The notes under the pieces were generated by a model, which did not search any database, was not told where the DNA came from, and saw nothing but the letters and a program-made list of their open reading frames with translations. Below, piece after piece: positions 15,895 to 23,472 of a stretch of 60,001 nucleotides of DNA (positions are counted from its first letter, which is position 1; every line of letters starts with the position of its first letter). The translations under genes were made by a program, and so were the position numbers. The stretch is from contig JAHYIT010000016.1 of the NCBI GenBank assembly GCA_019429205.1, positions 1-60,001 on the forward strand, in the 5' to 3' direction. The DNA is from Mariniphaga sp. GTDB lineage: Bacteria; Bacteroidota; Bacteroidia; Bacteroidales; Prolixibacteraceae.

Positions 15895-17694
15895 TCATTC
15901 TAACTCCAGCATTCTCGAAATGGCTTCCAGATAAGAAGTTACAGGGTACAGTTTTTCATCGTACCACAACGAAGCAAAATAGAGCCCGATGGGTGCCGGT
16001 TTTAATCCGTTTTGTTTATAATATTCATCGAGCCAGGTTAATCCGGCATCGCAAATTTTCCGGTTTTCCAACGAAGCCAGAGCTGAAACGGCAAGTGCTG
16101 TTTCTTCTATTGTCCCCCAAATATTTTTTGCACCTCCCCAGCTTCCATCTTTATTCTGAACGGAAATCAAATACCTGTTACCAGCATTAATAAGAACTTT
16201 TAACCGTTGTTTCAAATTTTCAGAGAGCCATTTATGATTCGAAGTATCTTTCAGGTAAGTGACTACTTTTGCCGTTCCGTAAACCGGGTTGGTATGATCA
16301 TCTGTTTGCTGATTGCCAAACCACAATGGCAGCCAGCTTCCGTTTTCACGCTGATGTTTTTCAAGGTAATGCAATGCTTTTTCAAATGACTTCAGCAGTC
16401 TGTTTTTCTGCCCAGTGGTAAGTTCATTTTGATAAACTTCCAGCACTGAAGAAACAGCCAGCAAGTTATGCCCGGTGAGGTCGGAGCAACTCTGATCGAA
16501 CGGCAATTTTCCCCAGCCTTTGGAAAAAGTAGGAAATCCGCCATCATTGTTTTGAAGGCGAAACAACCATTGGCAACCGGCCAGTATTTCTTGCTTAACC
16601 TTTTCTTTTGGCTGAAGTTTCAGTAATGCTAAAATTGTTCCGGGGGTATCATCTCCATCGGGTACTGAGCCGGGGAAATTTGTCCAGCCCCAGCCTCCAG
16701 TTCCGGTTCCGTTAAAAGGATGAACATTATTATTCTGAATAAGCTTAAAGTGGTCTGCAATTTTATCCTGCAAATCGGCATGAATAAATCCATCGAGATT
16801 AGAACGAAAGGCTTTTACTGTTAATGATGTAACCCAGGTTGACAGGTCAACATCAATGGGCCAGCCTCCATCTTCGCGTTGCGTGTTTTTCAAAAAACGG
16901 ATGCCTTTTTTCACTACCTCGGTTTCACCATATCCGGCATTGATTAAACTCAGCGCCACAAAAGCTGTTAGCGGAATGGCCTCTAAATATCCGCCGCTTT
17001 CGGGAAGCATTCGGCGTAAAATTTTTAACGCTTTTTGAATTGAAAACCTGCGCACAGTTCGCCAAAAAAGGTTTGAATTTTTTTTCTTAAAAATAACAAT
17101 GCCCACTGCAACCAAGGCCGGAATAGCATAGCTTACCACACTCAAATTCAGTAACCGGTAAAACTTTCGAGGCAATAGCGACAGCTCAAACGGCAGTTGC
17201 GGAATGTATTTGAATGCACTTTTTTCAGGTATTCCGCAAAGTGCGCTCATAGCCAAAATAGGAACCGAAAATGTAAAATCTTTCTGATAATGGTCGAGTA
17301 TAACCTTTGAAATCCGGGAAGAATGAATATCGATTTTCTGCTTTAAAAGATAGCCGGCAATTTGCTCCTGAAATGAAATTATCCAGTTTTTTTCTTCCCT
17401 GAACAAATTTGCGGCGGCATAAACCAGCAAACTGGTGCTCACATTTCCGGGACTTTCGGGCGTGTCACCAAAACTGCCGTCGGCATTTATGTTCGATTTT
17501 AACCAGTATAATCCCCGATTAATTTCTTTGTCATGAACTTTTAGATTATCAAAATAAAGGGCGGCAACAGCAACAGCAACGCCAAGTGAACTGGATGAAA
17601 GCCGGCCTTCCCAGTATCCTTCGTGTTTTAATTCTGAAACCAGGTTCATTCCCAATTCATTCAGTCGCTTTTCCAATTCTCTATTTTGTATCAT
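15895..17694 (-). CDS. Class II terpene cyclase, squalene-hopene-cyclase-like
   Basis: A 599-residue alpha/alpha-barrel protein, close to but shorter than typical squalene-hopene cyclases (about 630). The catalytic acid motif DxDD is present as D346-G-D348-D349-T, in the right part of the protein, with QW-type repeats such as DGGWPID (275-281), GGWGWTNFPG, NDGGFPTFSKGW, NGSWLPLWFG and DGSWGGAKNIWG. Known enzymes with this motif cyclise squalene, curcumenes or prenyl diphosphates by protonation. One hydrophobic stretch near 185-202 may be a membrane contact. It is the last gene of a five-gene unit with a chain-length-determining prenyl synthase and a radical SAM enzyme, so its substrate is probably an unusual isoprenoid. 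Overlaps the preceding gene by four bases. Confidence 0.85.
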   Translation of the reverse strand: MIQNRELEKRLNELGMNLVSELKHEGYWEGRLSSSSLGVAVAVAALYFDNLKVHDKEINRGLYWLKSNINADGSFGDTPESPGNVSTSLLVYAAANLFREEKNWIISFQEQIAGYLLKQKIDIHSSRISKVILDHYQKDFTFSVPILAMSALCGIPEKSAFKYIPQLPFELSLLPRKFYRLLNLSVVSYAIPALVAVGIVIFKKKNSNLFWRTVRRFSIQKALKILRRMLPESGGYLEAIPLTAFVALSLINAGYGETEVVKKGIRFLKNTQREDGGWPIDVDLSTWVTSLTVKAFRSNLDGFIHADLQDKIADHFKLIQNNNVHPFNGTGTGGWGWTNFPGSVPDGDDTPGTILALLKLQPKEKVKQEILAGCQWLFRLQNNDGGFPTFSKGWGKLPFDQSCSDLTGHNLLAVSSVLEVYQNELTTGQKNRLLKSFEKALHYLEKHQRENGSWLPLWFGNQQTDDHTNPVYGTAKVVTYLKDTSNHKWLSENLKQRLKVLINAGNRYLISVQNKDGSWGGAKNIWGTIEETALAVSALASLENRKICDAGLTWLDEYYKQNGLKPAPIGLYFASLWYDEKLYPVTSYLEAISRMLELE

Positions 17695-18524
17695 ACCAAA
17701 GTTCCCAAAGTAAGTAAACCATAAAATGTATATTCCAAATCACGCATTTCATCACCGTTTCCGGCCAGAAAAGCTCCGGCACTGTAATTTTGCTGAATCA
17801 GTTCCAGGCAGGTTGGAGTAACCAGGCGTAAGTCGGCACCTGTAAATTTAAGGGCAAATAATGCAACCGCTGTTGACAGCAAATCGGGTTCGTCCACTTC
17901 CCGAAATGCTTTAAACCCTTTTCCATCTTCAAAAAAAGAAAGCAATATTTTCGCTTCTTTTTTAGTGCATAATCCTGCTTTTTGCCGGGCTACGGCTATG
18001 GCTGCATGAACACTGCACGGAGATTCAGCCGAAGGAGAATAAAAAGAAAGTGCCGGACGGGCAAAAAAGTAAATAACTTTATTTCTGTAGAAGGCATCAA
18101 AAGCCAGTAAAAAAAGAAACAGCCTGTAAAATATACTCATCCTTCCAGTATCCTGTAATGCCATTTTTATGAGCTTCAATTTTGAAGGTTTTTTGAATTC
18201 ATTTTTAAAAAGGACTGAGCGGATTAGAATTTCAGCAAATACCTCCACTGGTTCCTTTTGAACTTCCTCATTTTCCAGCATAAACCGTTTATGATTTTCC
18301 AGGATTTTTTTCAGGCCAATCGCCCCGGAAAGCCAAACGCCAAAAAGGGAGTAATATATATCCGGACGACCTGCCCGGTTGGTGAATCCACCACCTGAAT
18401 GCTGACAGGATTGAACAAACGTTATTACTTCGGACTGACTTTTTGCATCGAGTGTGGCAAATCCTTTTTGCACCAATCCTATAAACTGATTATAGATTGG
18501 AATGTCTGACGATTTACTGACCAC
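17691..18524 (-). CDS. Alpha/alpha-toroid protein related to prenyltransferase beta subunits
   Basis: About 277 residues from the GTG at 18524 (VVSKSSDIPIYNQF). Longer frames reaching 18737 overlap the upstream gene by more than 200 bases and are not credible; a GTG at 18557 is an alternative. Repeats resemble protein prenyltransferase beta subunits and terpene cyclases: SGGGFTNRAGRPDIYYSLFG near the N-terminus and DLEYTFYGLLTLG at the very C-terminus. The zinc ligands of protein prenyltransferases (D-x-C and a later H) are not visible. No DxDD motif. It may be a second barrel domain that partners the cyclase encoded next, or a binding protein for the isoprenoid. Confidence 0.75.
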   Translation of the reverse strand: MVSKSSDIPIYNQFIGLVQKGFATLDAKSQSEVITFVQSCQHSGGGFTNRAGRPDIYYSLFGVWLSGAIGLKKILENHKRFMLENEEVQKEPVEVFAEILIRSVLFKNEFKKPSKLKLIKMALQDTGRMSIFYRLFLFLLAFDAFYRNKVIYFFARPALSFYSPSAESPCSVHAAIAVARQKAGLCTKKEAKILLSFFEDGKGFKAFREVDEPDLLSTAVALFALKFTGADLRLVTPTCLELIQQNYSAGAFLAGNGDEMRDLEYTFYGLLTLGTLV

Positions 18525-20100
18525 GTTTTTGTTCTTTGAAAACCTTCCCCATAACACTGTACAATCCCAACCGCATTTTTTGATTCTGAAGATTGTCCAG
18601 TTCCGCATAACATTTATCCACATAAACCTGGAGGAATCGTTCTGTCTGATTTTCAATGTCAAACTTTTCAATTTTTTTTCGAAAAAGCGGAAGATTGTTT
18701 TCTCGCAGAATACCAGGAAATTCATGGTCAACTGCATTCATTTTTTCCTGTAACAAGGCTAGTAAAAACGGAAAATCAAAAAGGTTTCCTGAATGATTTT
18801 CTTCACGAAATTCATACAAGTCGTCGCGAATCTGGTAGGCAATCCCAAAAAATTCGGAAAATTTCCGGAGAGAATTAAGTTCATTTTGCGATGCCTCTCC
18901 TGCAATAGCGCCTGTTAATAGTGCTACTTTCACAGCTTCACCGGTTTTTAACCTGAAAATATGTAAAACGTCGTCTGCTGATTTTTCAGAAATCTGCGCA
19001 TTCAGCAAAATATCGGCCCCCTGACCTTCAGACAGTTTTACGTGTGACTCGGCAACAACTGCCAAACATTCAGCCAAAACTGCCGGCTTCAGTTGAATTT
19101 TAGACAGCATACGGTATCCTTTCCCAATGAGGTAATCGCCCACATTAATTGCAGTGGGGATCCCATCCGTTCGGTGCAAAACGGGCTGGTGGTATCGTAA
19201 TTCTTCATTGTCTTCAATATCGTCATGCACAAGTGATGCCTTATGAAAACACTCAATAACCAATGCCAGTTGTTGCTGAATTGTTTCAGAAACTTCACCG
19301 GAATATGCCTGATATGCCAAAACAGCCAGCAAAGGACGAATTCGCTGTCCGCCCATTCCCATCATTTTAAGCGCAAGCTTTTCGGTTTCGTTTTCAGAAG
19401 TAAAAAAAGAATTCAATACCGGAGGCTGAAAATAGTCGGCCACCTGGTTTTTCAACAGCGAAACGGAAAGTGGTGTGTGTTCGCTTAAACCGTTGAAGTT
19501 TTCCATTTCGGCGAAAAGCCAGTGATAATCCAGGGCGGTATTCGAGCAACCATCACCCAGTAAGGGAATTCCGATGGCAGGCACAGCAGCCCGCGTAACC
19601 GGCTCGAACGATCGTTGCAAAACCGACATACAGCTTACGCCAATCACTGCATCGATAGCACCTTCTTCTATCAAACCAATCGCAACAGTGGTGCCTTCAG
19701 CCACAAGTGTAGTATAGCCCAGCTTTTCGGCTTTATTCAAAATGGAGTCGATTTTACAACCCTGGCAACCGGAACAAATCAGGCCCAGTTCATCGAAAAC
19801 ACCCTGGCACTGACTGTCATTGCGCAGGCATTGGGGCAACAGCAACAACCGCCGGTGAAACGGAGTAGCCATAACTGTTTTGCGCCAGATTTCATTCCCC
19901 AGCAAAACCATGGTAAAATCAAGCAGCTCACCATTTAACCCGGACTGGCTTAAAATATTTTTGGCACAGTTTTCAAGGATTTCAAGGTTTGACGGAGGGG
20001 AAATCCGGTTTTCGTTAACATACAAACGAACCTGTTTTCGCAAATCATTCCTGATTTCGGTTTGCGGGGGTACTTTTAATATGCGGTTTACTTCGAACAT
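18514..20100 (-). CDS. DUF116 - polyprenyl diphosphate synthase fusion
   Basis: A 528-residue two-domain protein. Residues 1 to about 205 resemble DUF116, with a cysteine cluster (a C-rich stretch around LPQCLRNDSQC and CSGCQGC) that could bind a metal or iron-sulfur cluster. Residues about 225-528 are a trans-isoprenyl diphosphate synthase: GGQRIRP binding loop, first aspartate-rich motif HDDIEDNEE, and second motif QIRDDLYEF in which the fifth position is E. A single chain carrying both is unusual. It would extend allylic diphosphates with isopentenyl diphosphate; chain length is not predictable by eye. Spaced three bases from the radical SAM gene and overlapping the next by about 11. Confidence 0.85.
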   Translation of the reverse strand: MFEVNRILKVPPQTEIRNDLRKQVRLYVNENRISPPSNLEILENCAKNILSQSGLNGELLDFTMVLLGNEIWRKTVMATPFHRRLLLLPQCLRNDSQCQGVFDELGLICSGCQGCKIDSILNKAEKLGYTTLVAEGTTVAIGLIEEGAIDAVIGVSCMSVLQRSFEPVTRAAVPAIGIPLLGDGCSNTALDYHWLFAEMENFNGLSEHTPLSVSLLKNQVADYFQPPVLNSFFTSENETEKLALKMMGMGGQRIRPLLAVLAYQAYSGEVSETIQQQLALVIECFHKASLVHDDIEDNEELRYHQPVLHRTDGIPTAINVGDYLIGKGYRMLSKIQLKPAVLAECLAVVAESHVKLSEGQGADILLNAQISEKSADDVLHIFRLKTGEAVKVALLTGAIAGEASQNELNSLRKFSEFFGIAYQIRDDLYEFREENHSGNLFDFPFLLALLQEKMNAVDHEFPGILRENNLPLFRKKIEKFDIENQTERFLQVYVDKCYAELDNLQNQKMRLGLYSVMGKVFKEQKRGQ

Positions 20101-20103
20101 ATA

Positions 20104-21279
20104 CTAACCATAAGCGCCTAATCCAAAAAAGGCTTTCTTTTTTGCAAAACGGTAAACCCAGCTTTTTTCGGGAACAGGAATTCCCGATCCGTGACTGGGG
20201 ACCTTTGGCATATTTCTCAAACGTTCGGCTTCATTTCCCCTCCCCGAGGTATCGGCAGCACCGTGTTTTTCAGCCAAATCAACCACCCAGGCAGGGTCTT
20301 CCATAATTACGCAACCCGATGTTTTTCGAGGTATTTCCTGTTTTAATTCGTATAAAAATGTTGAATTTCGATACAATTCATCCAACGGTTTTTCGCCGGT
20401 TTTATCGGCTGCAAACTGAATAACCGGACAAGGTTCCACAAAACCGGCAGCATTTATATGGTGACTAAGTCCCGAAGCTGCCGGACAAAGGCCGTTGCCA
20501 TTTTCATCCCAGTAGGCATCAATTATGGCCATGTCATATTCTGAACGGGCATCTACCATAAACTGCCTTAACTGTTGAATTTCTTCTTTGCTGAGTGCCA
20601 GATCCAGTGAGGGATTTTCACCCACCGGCCGGTAAATGTAATACCAAAGGTAAGCCACATTTTTTTGAATCAATCCTTTTATAAACTCAGGCGATAGTGC
20701 AAGTTCTAAATTCGACTTGCATACACTCATGGCCACTCCGGCAAAAAGTCCGGCCCCGGTAGCATTTTCAATGGCTTCCCATGTACGGCGGTACACATTT
20801 TTACCGCCACGGCGCACATCGGCAACCTGCTCATCGCCTTCAAAACTGATAAGCGGAGTTACATTGGCCACCTTTCGTAATTCTTCTGCAACTACTGGCG
20901 TTAGCAACGTTCCGTTGGTAAAAAGCTGAAAATAACAATCGGAATGTTTTCGGAAAACATCGAAAAGCGGCTTGTACAAAAGCGGTTCACCACCCAGAAT
21001 ACCAAAAAAATAAGAACCTTTGGCTTTGGTTTCAGAAATAATCCGGTCCAAATGCTCCGGTTCAAGACGGTGATTTTTCTCTTTGCCGGTTACCCAGCAG
21101 CCCTGGCAATGCAGGTTACAGTCGTCGGTAACCGAAATAAAATGAAATGCCGGGAAAAATTCGCCCCTTTTTAATCGCCGCTGAAAACGGTTAAAACTAA
21201 GCGTTCCTTTCACGCCCAGATTGTAAGCCATTTTCCAAAGGCATCGTTTATCAGTATTTTGTATAATTCTTTTCAACAT
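20104..21279 (-). CDS. Radical SAM enzyme with C-terminal cysteine region
   Basis: A 391-residue radical SAM protein. The cluster motif CxxxCxxC is C54-C58-C61, the GGEP motif follows in FGILGGEPLLY, and a C-terminal cysteine-containing segment (LCPAASG, EPCPVIQ, SGCVIM) resembles auxiliary-cluster or SPASM-like domains. The sequence is not HpnH of hopanoid synthesis as I know it. Placed between the ferredoxin gene (one base away) and the prenyl synthase fusion, it probably modifies the isoprenoid or a partner of that pathway. The reaction is unknown. Confidence 0.88.
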   Translation of the reverse strand: MLKRIIQNTDKRCLWKMAYNLGVKGTLSFNRFQRRLKRGEFFPAFHFISVTDDCNLHCQGCWVTGKEKNHRLEPEHLDRIISETKAKGSYFFGILGGEPLLYKPLFDVFRKHSDCYFQLFTNGTLLTPVVAEELRKVANVTPLISFEGDEQVADVRRGGKNVYRRTWEAIENATGAGLFAGVAMSVCKSNLELALSPEFIKGLIQKNVAYLWYYIYRPVGENPSLDLALSKEEIQQLRQFMVDARSEYDMAIIDAYWDENGNGLCPAASGLSHHINAAGFVEPCPVIQFAADKTGEKPLDELYRNSTFLYELKQEIPRKTSGCVIMEDPAWVVDLAEKHGAADTSGRGNEAERLRNMPKVPSHGSGIPVPEKSWVYRFAKKKAFFGLGAYG

Positions 21280-21280
21280 T

Positions 21281-22057
21281 CTAATCCTTTTTGTTGAAGG
21301 TAAATTTCAATTCCTCCAGTGCTTTGCGGCGTTCTTCTTCTGCCTGTTGTAACACTCCCTGCCTAAAAATGTTACGGCGGCTCAGGTTACGTTCATTCAA
21401 CGTCGTCAGTAAACTTCCCTTGTCAACAGCAATTTTTTTATTTCCAGGTTCATCTCCGGCCAGCACAGTATTTTCGTCGAGTCGTGGAAACATAATAGCA
21501 GAAGTGGGGCATGTTCGGCCACAAGCCGGGCATTTGTCCTTGCATGCCAGCGGATTAACCACATTCAGACTCTTTTTATCGAAGGTGTAAACTCCAAATA
21601 AACAAAACCGGGCACATTTTCCGCAAAGTGTACACAGCGATTCGTCAATAACCGGAAACCATGCCGGAACATCCAGTTCGGTAATTTGCTCCTGGTAAAG
21701 CGCTTTTCCATCTGGCACCTGATGTTCATTGCGAAGCCTGGAAAGTATTTCTTCTGATGACAGATCTTTAAAATTCAGTACCTCAAACTGCCCAATATCC
21801 ACTCCGCCCTGTTTCAGCATGTTTTTTACGGCACGTGGATAACAGGCGATAACTATTTTTTTCTGAAATTCAGTCCCAATGGCATTTAAAACATCTTTTT
21901 CACTCACCGAAAAAGCACATAAATCGTGAAGTTCAAACACATGAATATCAAGACTTTTCAACCCGTTAGCAATTTCATCCAGCTTTTGATTGGAAATTAC
22001 ATTCGCCCCACACCTGCAGAAAATCACACACGATTTTTGATCCATAAAAAAATTCAA
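21281..22057 (-). CDS. Double [4Fe-4S] ferredoxin-like protein
   Basis: A 258-residue cytoplasmic protein and first gene of the terpenoid unit. The C-terminal half has two 4Fe-4S cluster motifs: C142-C145-C148-C152 and C172-C176-C179-C183. The N-terminal half begins with CVIFCRCGANV, recalling the N-terminal segment of heterodisulfide-reductase-type proteins. It likely delivers electrons to the radical SAM enzyme or to the DUF116 domain. A second ATG at 22045 is a possible start. Upstream, TATCTTTTG on this strand is close to the -7 consensus (about 22090-22098). Confidence 0.85.
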   Translation of the reverse strand: MNFFMDQKSCVIFCRCGANVISNQKLDEIANGLKSLDIHVFELHDLCAFSVSEKDVLNAIGTEFQKKIVIACYPRAVKNMLKQGGVDIGQFEVLNFKDLSSEEILSRLRNEHQVPDGKALYQEQITELDVPAWFPVIDESLCTLCGKCARFCLFGVYTFDKKSLNVVNPLACKDKCPACGRTCPTSAIMFPRLDENTVLAGDEPGNKKIAVDKGSLLTTLNERNLSRRNIFRQGVLQQAEEERRKALEELKFTFNKKD

Positions 22058-22186
22058 AATTGAAAGGCTAAAGAAAACAAAATTTAGGCAAAAGATAAAA
22101 TGCAGACATATCTTTTACATATCGTTAACAGGTATCTAACTATTTGAATATTTTAATTATTCCAGGGCATTACAAACCTGAAATAT

Positions 22187-23320
22187 TCAGTTGTAATATC
22201 GGAAAAAGCCGTTAAGTTTTGAAGTTAACTGATTGTATATAGGTTTTGTAAATTCGATAAACAAATCCTGTTCTGGCGGCAGCGGCATGGCTTTTCGTTT
22301 GGTCAGTTCCAGTTGTTTCTTATCCAAAGCCTCCTGGTCGCCAACAAACATGGCATATTCGTTAATCCAGGTAAACGCACCCGGCACAATATCATCAAAA
22401 AGCAATTTATCGGTTGAAGGTTCAGATATCTGTACCCTCAGGCTACCGCCCGACTGGACTTTGTCACTGAATGTTTTCAGCCTTGCCACGTAGTTTTTGT
22501 ATTCCACTTTCGTTGTATCTTTCGATTCTACTTTCACCCTTTTCTCCACTTTTTCTTCTTTTTCCGAATGAGTCAGATTTCCGACAGAAAAATCGTAAAA
22601 CTCCATATATACAATAAAATCAGGAATATCCAATCCTTCATTCTCAGCCTGAAACGGAGAATAAAAATCCACGAAACTCCCGGGCCCAAACCGGTTGTTC
22701 AGGTACTCAAAAACCTGGTTGTAAAAGAATTCGGAAGAAAGCCGGTATTTCTGTGTGTGTACCGGAATGGCTTCCAGAACAACTTTAACCGTTGCAATTT
22801 CTTTTGATGTTTCCATTAATTCACGTACGTTTTTATAACCGGCAACAAACTGGTCGGCAGTATAAAAATGGTCGAAGGCAATCCGCGCCGATTCACGGGT
22901 GTTTATATTCAATTCAACCAGGCCGGCATTGAATCTTTCTTCGGCAGCTCTTTCGTAAGCTTTGTTCAGTTCTGCAGAATAGGTTTTTGGATTGCTGATA
23001 ATTTTCCGTGCTGCCGGGGTGCTTCTGATTTCGGCAGACAACATATTTACCTGTCGCATTAAACCAATCGCCCGTTCCCATTTAAAGGCTGAATTGGAGG
23101 AGAGGATTAAATCCATTTCTTCCTGCGTCCATTCCAGCGCCAGTTTATATCCTTCTTTTAAAACACCGGTTGCATTTTTATTGTCGGGCGATGATTTTAA
23201 CCGTTCAACCGCCTTGAGTGACGCTGAAAAATAATCGCCTTTTTGCAGTGCCTTTTTACCACTCGAACAAGATGCAAGAAAAAATACAATGAGGCTCAGA
23301 ATTGTAACCGTTTTGTTCAT
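22187..23320 (-). CDS. Lipoprotein of unknown function
   Basis: A 377-residue protein with a lipoprotein signal: MNKTVTILSLIVFFLASC, cleaved before C18. After the lipidated cysteine comes a helical, TPR-like region (GDYFSASLKAVERLKSSPDN, then several A/E-rich helices), a highly charged stretch (EKEEKVEKRVKVESKD), and a C-terminal domain. I do not recognise a family. It would sit in the outer membrane or periplasm. It stands 130 bases after the terpenoid unit with its own probable promoter, so it need not belong to it. Confidence 0.85.
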   Translation of the reverse strand: MNKTVTILSLIVFFLASCSSGKKALQKGDYFSASLKAVERLKSSPDNKNATGVLKEGYKLALEWTQEEMDLILSSNSAFKWERAIGLMRQVNMLSAEIRSTPAARKIISNPKTYSAELNKAYERAAEERFNAGLVELNINTRESARIAFDHFYTADQFVAGYKNVRELMETSKEIATVKVVLEAIPVHTQKYRLSSEFFYNQVFEYLNNRFGPGSFVDFYSPFQAENEGLDIPDFIVYMEFYDFSVGNLTHSEKEEKVEKRVKVESKDTTKVEYKNYVARLKTFSDKVQSGGSLRVQISEPSTDKLLFDDIVPGAFTWINEYAMFVGDQEALDKKQLELTKRKAMPLPPEQDLFIEFTKPIYNQLTSKLNGFFRYYN

Positions 23321-23349
23321 GGTTGTTCCATTTTGTTAAAAGAATGCCA

Positions 23350-23357
23350 CAAAAATA
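23350..23357 (-). promoter_or_regulatory. Candidate lipoprotein gene promoter -7 box
   Basis: On the minus strand the sequence reads TATTTTTG, an exact match to TAnnTTTG, 30 bases before the lipoprotein start. No clear -33 box. Confidence 0.4.
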
Positions 23358-23472
23358 TGATTTTAAATGATTGAATGTTGATTTAACCCCGAAGAAGAGG
23401 AAAGTCAAAAAAGTAAAAAACAGGATTGCAGAAAAACTCCTCATAAATACCACATGTTAAATTCCCCGGCCG

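Noticed and set aside
17691-18737. 348-residue version of the toroid protein reaching 18737
   Set aside because: The first 70 residues overlap the prenyl synthase gene in another frame by more than 200 bases; the start at 18524 leaves a normal overlap.
15895-22057. Hopanoid or carotenoid operon reading of the terpene genes
   Set aside because: No squalene synthase, HpnCDE, HpnH-type or phytoene genes are present, and the radical SAM sequence differs from HpnH as I know it.
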